Assembly (NCBI RefSeq): GCF_900129135.1
Contig: NZ_FQVI01000019.1
Span: 26,403-90,402 of the forward strand
DNA from: Lactonifactor longoviformis DSM 17459
GTDB taxonomy: Bacteria > Bacillota > Clostridia > Lachnospirales > Lachnospiraceae
Length of the DNA: 64,000 nucleotides
Direction: 5' to 3'
Shown here: piece after piece, positions 1 to 8,287 of the stretch
Layout of the letters: every line of letters begins with the position of its first letter
Position numbering within the stretch: the stretch's first letter is position 1
Made by a program: the position numbers and the translations under genes
Notes under the pieces: model-generated
The model's database searches: none
What the model saw: the letters and a program-made list of their open reading frames with translations, nothing else
Told to the model about the DNA's origin: nothing

Positions 1-566
1 GGGTTGGTAAATTTCTTTTTACTAATAACCTGTCTGGTTCCAAAATATGTAGTCATGCTGTCCAGAACACGTACTCCCTTTTCGGCCGCATGTTCCACCA
101 TCTCCTGCCCATAATCGGATAATCCCACTTTCTCTATATCCTCCGGGGCATTGTACAAATACGGGGCATTCATAACCGCATAATCCGGTACAAAATCAGA
201 CATCTGAGCTGGATCGAAAAATCCAATGATATTCCCCCCTCTGGTAATCGCCTCTACGATATCCTGTGCATTTGCATAAAGCTCCGAATTAGCATATACC
301 TGCACTTCCAGGGAGCCCTGAGACCTCTCATTCACACGCTCTGCAAATGCCTCCATTTGGTTTACCGCCGGTTCTCCGCTGGTAAGAATAGTTGCAATCT
401 TCAATACCACCGGTTCTCCATCTGACTTTTTATCTGTTTCTTCTTCTGCCTCTGATGTATTTGACTCTGTTCCCCCAGAGCTGTCATCAGAACTTTTTCC
501 GCATCCGGCCAACATACCTGCAGCTAACACTGCAGCCATAAAAAGGCTTAAAATCTTTGTTTTCAT
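1..566 (-). CDS. TRAP transporter DctP-type solute-binding lipoprotein (partial)
   Basis: Secreted binding protein of a tripartite (TRAP) importer, normally capturing organic acids such as C4-dicarboxylates or sugar acids outside the membrane. The first 188 codons are present and the C-terminus lies beyond base 1. A signal peptide ends in a lipobox with Cys22 (LAGC), followed by a Ser/Glu-rich linker to about residue 50. The DctP fold then starts and the visible part ends at the segment YFGTRQVISKK, typical of the family's substrate-contact region. AAAAGGAGAGC at 571-580 sets the ATG. The membrane subunits are presumably beyond the left edge. The ligand cannot be told from sequence. The promoter and a palindromic motif lie upstream. 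Confidence 0.85.
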   Translation of the reverse strand, partial: MKTKILSLFMAAVLAAGMLAGCGKSSDDSSGGTESNTSEAEEETDKKSDGEPVVLKIATILTSGEPAVNQMEAFAERVNERSQGSLEVQVYANSELYANAQDIVEAITRGGNIIGFFDPAQMSDFVPDYAVMNAPYLYNAPEDIEKVGLSDYGQEMVEHAAEKGVRVLDSMTTYFGTRQVISKKKFTN

Positions 567-653
567 ATATGCTCTCCTTTTCTTCTGATTCCCAAAGGAA
601 ATGTACAGAATACCTGTCGTAATTTCCTTATATGTTATGTTTTTGTGTTTTTC

Positions 654-663
654 TAATATATCA
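654..663 (-). promoter_or_regulatory. Palindromic operator-like motif, copy 1
   Basis: Plus-strand TAATATATCA, just downstream of the predicted start site of the DctP promoter. With its flank it reads GCGTCTGATATAT on the minus strand; the same 13 bases occur on the plus strand at the motif before the first URO-D-like gene. The position suits a repressor site. Confidence 0.5.
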
Positions 664-674
664 GACGCAATTAC

Positions 675-704
675 ATCATAATACACTCAAGCCCACTGTG
701 TCAA
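675..704 (-). promoter_or_regulatory. Sigma-A promoter of the DctP gene
   Basis: Reading on the minus strand, -35 TTGACA (704-699), 18-nt spacer, -10 TATGAT (680-675). The transcript would start near 668, leaving a leader of about 100 nt. Confidence 0.7.
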
Positions 705-828
705 TGATTTTTCTCGGTATTCTTTTTCTCTTACTACATTTTGTTATATATACATAGTTATTATTAAATATATTTGTGCGTTTTATCCATATGTTTCACC
801 TGCTTCTCAGTCCCATTTTTTCTTTTTA

Positions 829-838
829 TAATATATCA
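829..838 (-). promoter_or_regulatory. Palindromic operator-like motif, copy 2
   Basis: TAATATATCA in the 571-954 intergenic region, about 260 bp upstream of the DctP start codon. A weak promoter (TTGGAT, 18 nt, TATAAA) overlaps it on the minus strand. Apart from the DctP promoter, this motif and the terminator at 878-927, I see no gene in 571-954. Confidence 0.4.
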
Positions 839-877
839 CTGTAATATTATCCAATTTTTTCTAGCCGGCAATTTATC

Positions 878-927
878 TTCAAAACAATAAGCTGCTGCCC
901 GAAGACAATCTGTCTTCAGGCAGCAGC
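878..927 (-). terminator. Terminator after the first URO-D-like gene
   Basis: Long hairpin: GCTGCTGCC (891-899) pairs with GGCAGCAGC (919-927), and GAAGACA with TGTCTTC, with one mismatch and a 3-nt loop. A T-rich run (TTATTGTTTTG) follows on the minus strand. It lies about 28 bp beyond the stop codon at 955. Confidence 0.75.
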
Positions 928-954
928 CTGTCTGCACACCATTTCCATTCCATT

Positions 955-2076
955 TTACTTATACTGACAATTCTCCCTGAAAACCTCATACATAGTCAGA
1001 ATATTTTCCAGAGGCACTCCCGGCTGAATATTATGCACCTGTGAGAAGACATAGCCGCCTCCAGGCTTAAAGATTTCCAGATTTGTTTTCACCTGCTCTT
1101 TTACCGCTTCTGCTGTCCCCAGGTTCAGACAGCTCTGTGTATCCACTCCACCTCCCCAAAAAGTAATTTTTCTTCCATACTTCTTCTTCAGTGTCTCCGG
1201 ATCCATACCTCTGGCTGATATCTGAACCGGATTCAGGGCATCCACCCCTATTTCAATCAGATCGCCAATAATAGGTTCAATCGCCCCGCAGCAATGCAGC
1301 AGCAGCTTTTTCTTATACTTTTTCTTTATATAGCTGTAAAGCCGTTCCTGATAAGGCTTCACCCTGGCTCTGTACGTCTCCGGGGACATCAGCAGCGCGT
1401 CCTGTGCCCCCAAATCATCCGCCACTTTTACAATGTCAATCTTATCCCCTATGCGCACCATAATAAAATCAATCAGTTCCAGATAATATGCCAGAATCTT
1501 CTCGTGAAGGGCATCCGAGAGTTCTTCATTGGCAAGCAGATCCATATAATAATTTTGATTTCCTCTCAGCCAGGAGGGAAGGCCAAACATAGGCTCCCGC
1601 AGCCCCTCCAGAATACAGCACTTATCCCTGTGAGCCTCCGCCCTCTCTGTCAGCCCTTCTACCATGTACTCTGTAGGCGGCAGAAAGGTGAAAGCCTCCA
1701 AGTCCTCCGGCTCCTCCACCTGCTCCATGGGGTGAAAACACATGTTATAATAATACCCATCCGGATTCAGCTTTTGTCCCACCCCCCACATGTCTGTAAA
1801 GGTGCCGTCCCCATTGTCCTTCCATGGGCGGGATTCATTAATGTACAGGGAACACGTATCACCTCCAAAATACTCCACCACGCTGTCATCCGGCACAACA
1901 ACCCCCTGCTGAACTGCTTTTATGATAGTCCCATTGTCTTTCAGCCCCAGTTTTACCTTCAATGCCTTCTCAATCTGTTCATGCATGGTAGAATTATTAA
2001 TTCCTCCAATATCCAGCGGCACCCTGTCAGCCTCTTCATGATTCAATGCCGCCATTACCCTTTCCTTTGATGTCAT
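955..2076 (-). CDS. URO-D/MtaA-fold methyltransferase-like protein
   Basis: Member of the uroporphyrinogen decarboxylase superfamily, in the branch containing cobalamin-dependent methyltransferases (MtaA/MtbA). The ATG at 2076 (MTSKERVMAAL) was chosen because AGGAGATGTAAT precedes it; the reading frame is open another 26 codons upstream without a ribosome site. The N-terminus (NHEEADRVPLDIGG) is typical of the superfamily. Around residue 260 lies HCCG, the HxCG zinc-ligand motif used by MtaA/MtbA-type enzymes for thiol activation, followed by NPVQIS and a GGG loop. True HemE is unlikely, since no haem genes are near and the protein is divergent. No corrinoid protein is encoded nearby, so the methyl donor or substrate is unknown. 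Length 373 aa fits the family. Confidence 0.8.
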   Translation of the reverse strand: MTSKERVMAALNHEEADRVPLDIGGINNSTMHEQIEKALKVKLGLKDNGTIIKAVQQGVVVPDDSVVEYFGGDTCSLYINESRPWKDNGDGTFTDMWGVGQKLNPDGYYYNMCFHPMEQVEEPEDLEAFTFLPPTEYMVEGLTERAEAHRDKCCILEGLREPMFGLPSWLRGNQNYYMDLLANEELSDALHEKILAYYLELIDFIMVRIGDKIDIVKVADDLGAQDALLMSPETYRARVKPYQERLYSYIKKKYKKKLLLHCCGAIEPIIGDLIEIGVDALNPVQISARGMDPETLKKKYGRKITFWGGGVDTQSCLNLGTAEAVKEQVKTNLEIFKPGGGYVFSQVHNIQPGVPLENILTMYEVFRENCQYK

Positions 2077-2107
2077 ATTACATCTCCTGTAGTGATTTAT
2101 TCGCGTC

Positions 2108-2117
2108 TGATATATCA
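2108..2117 (-). promoter_or_regulatory. Palindromic operator-like motif, copy 3
   Basis: Perfect 10-bp palindrome TGATATATCA just after the predicted start site of the first URO-D-like gene. The plus strand reads GCGTCTGATATAT across it, identical over 13 bases to the flank of copy 1 on the opposite strand. Confidence 0.5.
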
Positions 2118-2125
2118 CTATATTC

Positions 2126-2154
2126 AATATAATACTTTTTGCTCCATGGGTCAA
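2126..2154 (-). promoter_or_regulatory. Sigma-A promoter of the first URO-D-like gene
   Basis: -35 TTGACC (2154-2149), 17-nt spacer, -10 TATATT (2131-2126) on the minus strand. Confidence 0.7.
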
Positions 2155-2217
2155 TGTCCATTTTTGCTCATATTTTCCATGTATTTTCAGTAATACTGTA
2201 CAATTCTTTATCCTTTT

Positions 2218-3318
2218 TTATTTATGTAATATTTCACATTCCCAATCTTTTGAGTCAATATATTCAATTAATTCATTGGCCTCTTCCACACTGTCCGCCA
2301 GTATGTTGAGCGCCGTCCGCTCATGAGGCAGTTCCTCATAGATTGCGTCGATATCTCCCTTTGTAAAGGGTCCCATTCCCAGAACAAGGTTCTTTCCTCC
2401 TTCCAGTACAGCTCTGCACTGGGGCAGCATTTCTTCCACAGAAGGACCTGTCAGATCTTTATTCAGCTGGACTGCTTTTAAATTAGCCACCTGCAGAATC
2501 CCGTCCAGATGCAAAAAGCTGGCTGGATGAAGATGTACCAGCGAATACTCATAATCCTCAACAATTCTGCAGGAAGTCTGATACAGATACTCCTGATAAT
2601 GCGCCGGAGACATCAGGGAAGCCAGATCTTCCTGGTACCAGATTACTCTTCCGGGAGCCCATATATGATAAAATCCTATGCTCCTGCCCCCTAAAAAAGA
2701 GGTTGTCACCTTATACTGATCCCTGATAAGCATTCGGAGAGCTTCCGCTACCCGGAAAAATGCAGCCTTTACTTTTTCCGGTTCATCCATCAGTGCATAG
2801 GCCATCTCCGATTGCCCCATTAAGGCTCCCACGGTGTCTGTCACGCCCCTTAAAATAGGCTGGCATACCGGAAACCGTCCCTTGGCAAACGACGTCAGTT
2901 TTTCCGAAAATTCCAGGTACTTCTGGTACCACTGGTTCCTTTCTTTGTCTTCTATCCCCTTTATATCCCCCGGCTCTCCAATCACTGGCCTTGTGATCAC
3001 ACTAACCGTTTCTCCAACTATTCTGGCGCCAAAGATTGCCTCCATCCACGGAAGTCCTGTACAAGGCTCGGCCGCAAAGAATCCATCCTGGTTAACAGCC
3101 TCCGCCTCCAGAAACATACGTTCATAATCCGTCAAAAAATCTTCGACCACAATCTGTTCCGGTGTGATTTCATGCCCCCGCTCCAGCAAAGGAAGCATAG
3201 CCTCAAACCTTCTGCTCAAAAATAAGTCCCCAATCCGCACAATCACCAAAGGTTTATTCCCCGTCTCTCCCGCCCAGAACGCCCTGTGGCGCCTCAGTTT
3301 TTCTTCTGCACTCACCAT
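2218..3318 (-). CDS. Divergent URO-D-like protein
   Basis: 366-aa protein with distant resemblance to the uroporphyrinogen decarboxylase superfamily; I base this on overall length, the C-terminal barrel-like pattern and clustering with other URO-D-like genes, not on a clear motif. The HxCG zinc motif is absent; the matching region reads SLVHLHPASFLHLDG, near residue 265. The start at 3318 follows AAAGGAGAAGG. It is preceded by its own promoter and two copies of the TGATATATCA-type motif, so it probably shares regulation with the two genes downstream. Catalytic role unknown. Confidence 0.6.
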   Translation of the reverse strand: MVSAEEKLRRHRAFWAGETGNKPLVIVRIGDLFLSRRFEAMLPLLERGHEITPEQIVVEDFLTDYERMFLEAEAVNQDGFFAAEPCTGLPWMEAIFGARIVGETVSVITRPVIGEPGDIKGIEDKERNQWYQKYLEFSEKLTSFAKGRFPVCQPILRGVTDTVGALMGQSEMAYALMDEPEKVKAAFFRVAEALRMLIRDQYKVTTSFLGGRSIGFYHIWAPGRVIWYQEDLASLMSPAHYQEYLYQTSCRIVEDYEYSLVHLHPASFLHLDGILQVANLKAVQLNKDLTGPSVEEMLPQCRAVLEGGKNLVLGMGPFTKGDIDAIYEELPHERTALNILADSVEEANELIEYIDSKDWECEILHK

Positions 3319-3354
3319 ATGTTCCTTCTCCTTTCTGCTTACAAATTTTTCTTC

Positions 3355-3364
3355 TAATATATCA
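3355..3364 (-). promoter_or_regulatory. Palindromic operator-like motif, copy 4
   Basis: TAATATATCA overlapping the -10 element of the promoter at 3356-3384. Confidence 0.5.
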
Positions 3365-3384
3365 CATACTACTTATAAATGCAA
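3356..3384 (-). promoter_or_regulatory. Promoter of the second URO-D-like gene
   Basis: -35 TTGCAT (3384-3379), 17-nt spacer, -10 TATATT (3361-3356) on the minus strand; the -10 lies inside motif copy 4. Confidence 0.55.
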
Positions 3385-3428
3385 TTTATTTATTATTGCT
3401 GTAAAATTCAATATTTCTGTCTTCTTTA

Positions 3429-3438
3429 TGATATATCA
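3429..3438 (-). promoter_or_regulatory. Palindromic operator-like motif, copy 5
   Basis: Perfect palindrome TGATATATCA 74 bp upstream of copy 4, between the terminator of the preceding gene and the promoter of the second URO-D-like gene. The spacing is about seven helical turns, which would allow looping or cooperative binding. Confidence 0.45.
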
Positions 3439-3451
3439 CTTCTTTATGGTC

Positions 3452-3480
3452 AAAAAAAGAGGATGCACACGCTGTGCACC
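3452..3480 (-). terminator. Terminator of the small 80-aa gene
   Basis: Hairpin TGCACA-CGC-TGTGCA with flanking GG/CC pairs (3461-3480), followed on the minus strand by TCTTTTTTT. Confidence 0.75.
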
Positions 3481-3515
3481 CTCCGCCTGTTTCCGGCACC
3501 CGGAACTTTTCTTCT

Positions 3516-3758
3516 TTACTCATCGTCAATCTCTACGGTTACCATATACACACTGGTCTCCGGAACCACCTGGGTAACCGTGCCGCTCAGCTTCGCAAGG
3601 GGTTTTCTCAAATTGCCCGACATTGCAACCGCATCCTTAATGGTATAATAATACATCAGCCCGGACATGGTACTTGCTTTGTCCTCTTTTAATTCGATCC
3701 TGTCCCCTGGTTTCACAAGCCCCTCTCTCTCCATGGTAAAATCAACCAGCTGCCCCAT
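3516..3758 (-). CDS. Small conserved-looking protein of unknown function
   Basis: 80-aa soluble protein, not recognised. It begins MGQLVDFTMEREG, with a segment GDRIELKEDK and a C-terminus rich in beta-type residues (VYMVTVEIDDE). There is no signal peptide and no cysteine. The start at 3758 has AGAGGG 9 nt upstream; a nearer ATG is in another frame. It has its own promoter and its own terminator, so it is probably a real single-gene unit. Confidence 0.6.
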   Translation of the reverse strand: MGQLVDFTMEREGLVKPGDRIELKEDKASTMSGLMYYYTIKDAVAMSGNLRKPLAKLSGTVTQVVPETSVYMVTVEIDDE

Positions 3759-3793
3759 TGATACATGCCCTCTTTCTACTCTGTGTTGTTTTT

Positions 3794-3822
3794 ATCTTAC
3801 CACAAAAGTCTGAGAATTCCAA
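3794..3822 (-). promoter_or_regulatory. Promoter of the 80-aa gene
   Basis: -35 TTGGAA (3822-3817), 17-nt spacer, -10 TAAGAT (3799-3794) on the minus strand. Confidence 0.6.
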
Positions 3823-3927
3823 CAGGAGCAGATCAGTCCCTTTTAAGCCGCAGGGCAAATCCAATGCTTGCCAAAAAGGGCACATAATAATCAGCCGTCC
3901 ACCCCTTCCCGTCCAAAGCCTGTATTT

Positions 3928-5328
3928 TTATTTATAGGTTTCCTTATAATTCTGGAAATATTCTCTGTGGTGAGGATTTTCCTCCCACAATTCCTCAGCC
4001 TTTACGCCCCATTCTCTGGCATATTCCACACACTTGCCGCAGAGGTGTTCCACAGTCTCCGGCGACTGCAGATCGGTAGACCTGGCCCCGGTTTCGTGCA
4101 CCATCCTCTGGAGGATCTCCGGGTTCTCCAGCATCGGGCAGGGCCGGAGATGATTCCCGTTAAAGGGCTGGTTTTCTCTGTAGGCCATAAACAGCGGCTG
4201 CTTCAGAGCCTCCAGAAGAGAAACCTCTTTTATATTGGCGCTGGAGTAATGAACAAATACACAAGGTTCTGCATCTCCGTTGGCATTAATATGCAGGTAG
4301 TTCCTGCCCCCGGCAATGCAGCCGCCTACAAACTCCCCGTCATTCTGGAAATCCATGACAAAGATTGGCTTGCCCCCTTCTCTGCCTCTGATCTCCCGGA
4401 TTCTGCGGTACATATACTCTCTTTGTTTCACCGTGGGAATCAGTTCCTTTACCGCCGCATTGCCCACAGGCATGTAATTAAAGTACCAGCTGTAGCGGCA
4501 GCCGTGCCCAATAATCAGATCCAGGAATTCATCTGAGGTGACAGTCTGGACGTTAGCTCTGGTGTAACAGATGGAAGTACCAAAAATCAGGCCGTACTTC
4601 TTCAGCAGATCCATGGCTCCCAGCACCTTCTGAAAGATTCCATTTCCTCTCCGCCCGTCGTTTACCTCCTCGAACCCCTCCAGGCTCAAAGACAGGGATA
4701 AGTTCCCCACTCTCACCATCTCCCTGCAGAAGTCATCATCCACCAGAGTTCCGTTGGTAAATGCGTGAAATGCACAGTCGTTGTGCTTCTCGCACAGGCG
4801 GATCAAATCTTTTTTTCTCACCAGGGGCTCTCCCCCTGTATACATGTAGAAGTAAACGCCCAGCTCTTTGCCCTGGGTAATTATGCTGTCTAAAAGCTCA
4901 TAGGACAGATTCAGCTTATGCCCGTATTCAGCCGCCCAGCACCCCGTACAGTGAAGGTTGCATGCGCTGGTGGGATCCAGAAGCATAACCCAGGGAATAT
5001 TGCACTGGTGCTCCTTTCTCATCCTTCGTATGGTCTTCGTCCCCTGAAAGGCAGCTTCGTATCCCAGATTCAGCACAGTCGTCCTGAGCACATGGGGATT
5101 TACTTCATCCAGAAGACAATTAATATATCCCATCCACTTTCCATCCTGCTGCTGAATGAGGGCTCTGGCCCCTGCATAGGTTTTTTCCTGAAACATATCT
5201 CCGGCCAGCTTTTCTACCAGATCCACCAGATTCAAAAGATGTTTCTCTCTGTCTTTGTTCACATATTTGAGCACTTCATCGATTGTCTTTCCCACTGCTG
5301 CCCGTTCCATTTTTCTCGTTACTGTCAT
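3928..5328 (-). CDS. Radical SAM enzyme with SPASM-like C-terminal cysteines
   Basis: 466-aa radical S-adenosylmethionine enzyme. The iron-sulfur motif Cx3Cx2C is seen as CNLHCTGC near residue 121, followed by the TGGEP loop. A GGCIAGGRNYLHINANGD...CVF segment and late cysteines (CPM, CGKC) resemble a SPASM-type auxiliary cluster site. The N-terminal 100 residues form a helical extension of unknown role. The start at 5328 follows GTAGGAGGG. It lies 17 bp after the MntP-like gene, so the two are probably cotranscribed. The substrate cannot be told; no ribosomal peptide precursor was noticed nearby. Confidence 0.85.
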   Translation of the reverse strand: MTVTRKMERAAVGKTIDEVLKYVNKDREKHLLNLVDLVEKLAGDMFQEKTYAGARALIQQQDGKWMGYINCLLDEVNPHVLRTTVLNLGYEAAFQGTKTIRRMRKEHQCNIPWVMLLDPTSACNLHCTGCWAAEYGHKLNLSYELLDSIITQGKELGVYFYMYTGGEPLVRKKDLIRLCEKHNDCAFHAFTNGTLVDDDFCREMVRVGNLSLSLSLEGFEEVNDGRRGNGIFQKVLGAMDLLKKYGLIFGTSICYTRANVQTVTSDEFLDLIIGHGCRYSWYFNYMPVGNAAVKELIPTVKQREYMYRRIREIRGREGGKPIFVMDFQNDGEFVGGCIAGGRNYLHINANGDAEPCVFVHYSSANIKEVSLLEALKQPLFMAYRENQPFNGNHLRPCPMLENPEILQRMVHETGARSTDLQSPETVEHLCGKCVEYAREWGVKAEELWEENPHHREYFQNYKETYK

Positions 5329-5345
5329 ATTTTTTCCCTCCTACC

Positions 5346-5909
5346 CTACATAAAAATCCCCAAAGCCGCCAGTGTCATGAATACCGCGTCCGTCAGGCAT
5401 ACCACTTTCTTTTGTTTTACCCCCAGCCAATATCCGTACAGGAATCCTCCCACAGCCCCGGGAACAGACAAGCCTAATACACAGATACCGCCCCATAGGG
5501 CGCCGCCGTTCCCGTAGTAAAGGCAGATTCCTATAATAACTGCCTCAAGCCCCGTTCTCACAGATCTCAGGATGCATCCCTTCACAGACAGAGGATCCTC
5601 CCTGCGCTCTAGAAACCCTGCCTTGTCTGTCCCATTCCGGAACCGCCGCACCGCAATCATCAGCAGCAGCAAAGCTGCCGAATAATGACAGAATCTTCCA
5701 CTGATATGTACGGCCGGAAGCTTTTGCATCAGACAGGCCGCCAGTCCCCCGAGAGCCATCAAAAGCAGCTGCACGCCCGCATACAAAACCCCCATGACAA
5801 GAGCCTTCTTTTTTCCCCAGTTTTCCTGGGTAGCTCCAATCTCCATAGTGGTTTCGAATATATGCAGGGCCAGACCCAGGGCAAGGAACCACACTACAAC
5901 TGTCCCCAC
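5346..5909 (-). CDS. MntP-like membrane protein (putative cation exporter)
   Basis: Small integral membrane protein with about six hydrophobic segments in two related halves. The layout and phrases such as GKKKALVMGVLYAGVQ and TGLEAVIIGICL resemble the MntP (DUF204) manganese exporter family. In MntP each half carries a membrane Asp; here both positions appear to be Glu (TTMEIG and TGLEAV), so metal specificity is uncertain. I chose GTG at 5909, with AGAGG 9 nt upstream, over TTG at 5933, which would add eight residues but has a poorly spaced ribosome site. It precedes the radical SAM gene. Confidence 0.5.
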   Translation of the reverse strand: MGTVVVWFLALGLALHIFETTMEIGATQENWGKKKALVMGVLYAGVQLLLMALGGLAACLMQKLPAVHISGRFCHYSAALLLLMIAVRRFRNGTDKAGFLERREDPLSVKGCILRSVRTGLEAVIIGICLYYGNGGALWGGICVLGLSVPGAVGGFLYGYWLGVKQKKVVCLTDAVFMTLAALGIFM

Positions 5910-5956
5910 CTCACACCACCTCTTTCCGGACAATAGAATTATATCTTCCTTTAATT

Positions 5957-5996
5957 ATAAAAAAAGAGACTGAACATGTTAATATTCAATCTCTTT
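5957..5996 (-). terminator. Terminator of the TetR gene
   Basis: Arms AAAGAGA (5963-5969) and TCTCTTT (5990-5996), extended by TGAA/TTCA, and a TTTTTTTATAAT run on the minus strand. Confidence 0.75.
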
Positions 5997-6063
5997 CCAA
6001 TGTTTTCTTTATAATGACAACAACACTATTTTGTCGCTTTTCAATGACAAATCTGACTATTTG

Positions 6064-6639
6064 TCATGTATGGCTATATAGTTCCCGAATCATCTCATCC
6101 AGGGGCTCTGCCACCAGCATAGTATACGCCTGGGCAACCTCCTGCGTCGTTACCTCCCACTCTGTCTTAATCCACCGTATTATTACAAAAGAACTGACCG
6201 CCGCGTAATACTCTGCTATAGAATCCGGCGTGAGAAGACGGTTGGCCATATGCTTTCCCTTCATTTTACTCTCCAGCACCCTTTTCATAATGTCCCGGAA
6301 TGCCTGGAAAATTATATCCTGAAATGAATTCTGTCCCTGAATCCGTACGGCTTTTCTGTAAAAGTCAAGATCCATCTCCATTCGCCTCAGCATCAGACGG
6401 ACTGCCTCTTCCATCATATTGCTCTCAATCAGGGCTTCTGCCGGCTGTATTATTTCCTCTGTAAAAATCCACTCTAAAAGGTCATACTTATCCTTAAAGT
6501 GATTATAGAAGGTAGGCCGCATCAGACCTGCTTCCTCTGTGATATCCCGGATTGTAATCTTCTCAAAAGGCATCTTAAGAATCAGCTTCTTCAGACTGTA
6601 CCCCAACGCCTCTTCTGTTGTATTTCCCTTCTGGCCCAT
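6064..6639 (-). CDS. TetR/AcrR family transcriptional regulator
   Basis: 191-aa one-domain repressor type. The N-terminal helix-turn-helix is clear: KITIRDITEEAGLMRPTFYNHFKDKYDLLEWIF at about residues 27-60. The C-terminal ligand domain resembles the DhaS-like TetR branch, with MxRIRWIKT-like residues near 155-165 (FVIIRWIKTEW). It is transcribed alone, between its own promoter and terminator. The downstream MntP-like and radical SAM genes are natural targets, but no operator is obvious. Confidence 0.9.
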   Translation of the reverse strand: MGQKGNTTEEALGYSLKKLILKMPFEKITIRDITEEAGLMRPTFYNHFKDKYDLLEWIFTEEIIQPAEALIESNMMEEAVRLMLRRMEMDLDFYRKAVRIQGQNSFQDIIFQAFRDIMKRVLESKMKGKHMANRLLTPDSIAEYYAAVSSFVIIRWIKTEWEVTTQEVAQAYTMLVAEPLDEMIRELYSHT

Positions 6640-6686
6640 AATACCCCCGCTCTGTGGTATGCTGTCATTCTGTCCTATCTATGGAT

Positions 6687-6714
6687 ATTATACAATATCA
6701 TGCCAGAAATTCAA
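6687..6714 (-). promoter_or_regulatory. Promoter of the TetR gene
   Basis: -35 TTGAAT (6714-6709), 16-nt spacer, -10 TATAAT (6692-6687) on the minus strand. Confidence 0.65.
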
Positions 6715-6758
6715 TACAAATCGTAAGCCGGCCAAAAGGCCCTTTATAATAACGGCTG

Positions 6759-8237
6759 TCACGGGGCATCGATTACCGTACCGTCCATGGCATTGATGAT
6801 CAAAAGGGCCTGAGCCGCACTGTGAAAGCCTGCCTGGGATAAAAGATACTCCCCCTCCTCCGGATACACAGTCTCCATACTCCCGTAAAAGATCCATGCG
6901 GGGACCAGTCTGCCCTCCTGGCCATCCGCGTCCTCCGCAGTTCTTACATACCCGAGTTTTATCTGCTGCACCTGCGCAGAGGCTTGAATGTTCTGTTCCT
7001 GATAGCTTTTATATTTCTCTCCTATCATACGCTGAAATACCTCAGCTATCTCCTGGAAGGGCAGAAGATAAACTGCCTCACCGGCTCCTGCCTCAACAAC
7101 ATAAGGATTTTTAATCAAGACCCGCCGCAGGCCGTCATCGGTGTAGAGGATGGAAATCTCCTCCGGCTGCCAGATCTTCTGATTGGCAGAGCTCCCCTCC
7201 CCCAATCCGATCCCTCCTTCGCTCTTCCTGTCTTCTCTCAAAGTCAGGGAGGTTGCATATTTGCCCGCTTCCCGGTAATACAGGAGCGGGATCTGGTCAA
7301 TTTCCCTGGTATAGTGAAGGACGAGGCCGGTTTCTGCGTCTTTCTCCTCAAAATAAGGGCTGGCCGCTTTCTGATACTCCAATTGCGCCAGGGCAAAGCC
7401 TTCATAGCCCAGCTGTTCCAGAAGGGCATTGCCCTCCCCAATGATTGTCTCAGACGGAGTTTCCATGGAAAAATCCCCCTCCTGATCAGAGACCCTGGAC
7501 TCCGTAAAGTACTCGGCACACCTGGCTGTCCTGTCATAAAATCCTATCTTTTGAAGCACCTCACCCTCATCGTTGACTGTTACCATTTGAAATTCATATT
7601 CCTTATCCCCTATGGTGACATATCCCTCCAGGCTCGCCCCGTCTGCAGGTTCCGGTATCTCGATGGGAACCTCCTTCATCTCCACAGATGCCGGTGCCTT
7701 CTCGCCTCTCTTGCGGTACGCTTCTATCTCGCTGTCCAGACGCTCCCTCACCCCGGAATCCGCTTTGTCTCTCAACGCCTCCAGCTGCCGGATATATCGC
7801 TCACACTCCTCTTTGGTCATCTCTCCCGCCTGTTTTTCATCCTGATACTGCATCAGCGGCTGTCCCTGAAAGAGCACCCCTGTGACCCTGTCCAGATCCT
7901 CCTGACTGATATCTCCTGATTTTACAGGTCTTATCTCCATCTTCTCAGCTTCCGGCACCCAGATATCCGCATCCGCCTCAACCCGAAACATCCCCTCATT
8001 TGTCTCAAAAGAAGTCTGATACCTCTCCGGGGCCTGTACCTGCCCTTTTACTGTAGATACATTCTCCCCCTTTTCCTCCGCGGTGTTTTGGCTTTGGGCA
8101 CCTCCCTGCACCTCATTTTGTTTTTTCTCTGTAACCGTCATCTGACTGGTAGTCTGATAACATCCCAGAAGCCCTGTCACAAGAACTCCCGCACACGCGG
8201 CTCCCGCAAGAAACTTATTTATACATCTGCTGCTCAT
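6759..8237 (-). CDS. Large lipoprotein of unknown function, two-component operon
   Basis: 492-aa surface lipoprotein: signal peptide with lipobox Cys26 (GLLGC), a low-complexity Gln/Glu/Lys linker, then a soluble domain. No domain is recognised with confidence; it resembles uncharacterised lipoproteins encoded beside sensor kinases in Lachnospiraceae (possibly the DUF6034 group). The C-terminus (PAWIFYGSM, ALLIINAMDGTVIDAP) has the look of PepSY/YycH-like signalling lipoproteins. The start follows AAAGGAGGAAG. It is the third gene after an OmpR regulator and its kinase, 50 bp after the kinase stop, so it may modulate the kinase or be a target retained at the membrane. Confidence 0.7.
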   Translation of the reverse strand: MSSRCINKFLAGAACAGVLVTGLLGCYQTTSQMTVTEKKQNEVQGGAQSQNTAEEKGENVSTVKGQVQAPERYQTSFETNEGMFRVEADADIWVPEAEKMEIRPVKSGDISQEDLDRVTGVLFQGQPLMQYQDEKQAGEMTKEECERYIRQLEALRDKADSGVRERLDSEIEAYRKRGEKAPASVEMKEVPIEIPEPADGASLEGYVTIGDKEYEFQMVTVNDEGEVLQKIGFYDRTARCAEYFTESRVSDQEGDFSMETPSETIIGEGNALLEQLGYEGFALAQLEYQKAASPYFEEKDAETGLVLHYTREIDQIPLLYYREAGKYATSLTLREDRKSEGGIGLGEGSSANQKIWQPEEISILYTDDGLRRVLIKNPYVVEAGAGEAVYLLPFQEIAEVFQRMIGEKYKSYQEQNIQASAQVQQIKLGYVRTAEDADGQEGRLVPAWIFYGSMETVYPEEGEYLLSQAGFHSAAQALLIINAMDGTVIDAP

Positions 8238-8287
8238 ACACTTCCTCCTTTCTCATCCCAGCATACCAGCAAGAACATTCAAAGTAT

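Noticed and set aside
1294..2070. 258-codon open frame on the plus strand
   Set aside because: Lies antisense inside the URO-D-like gene; composition and lack of a start signal mark it as a shadow.
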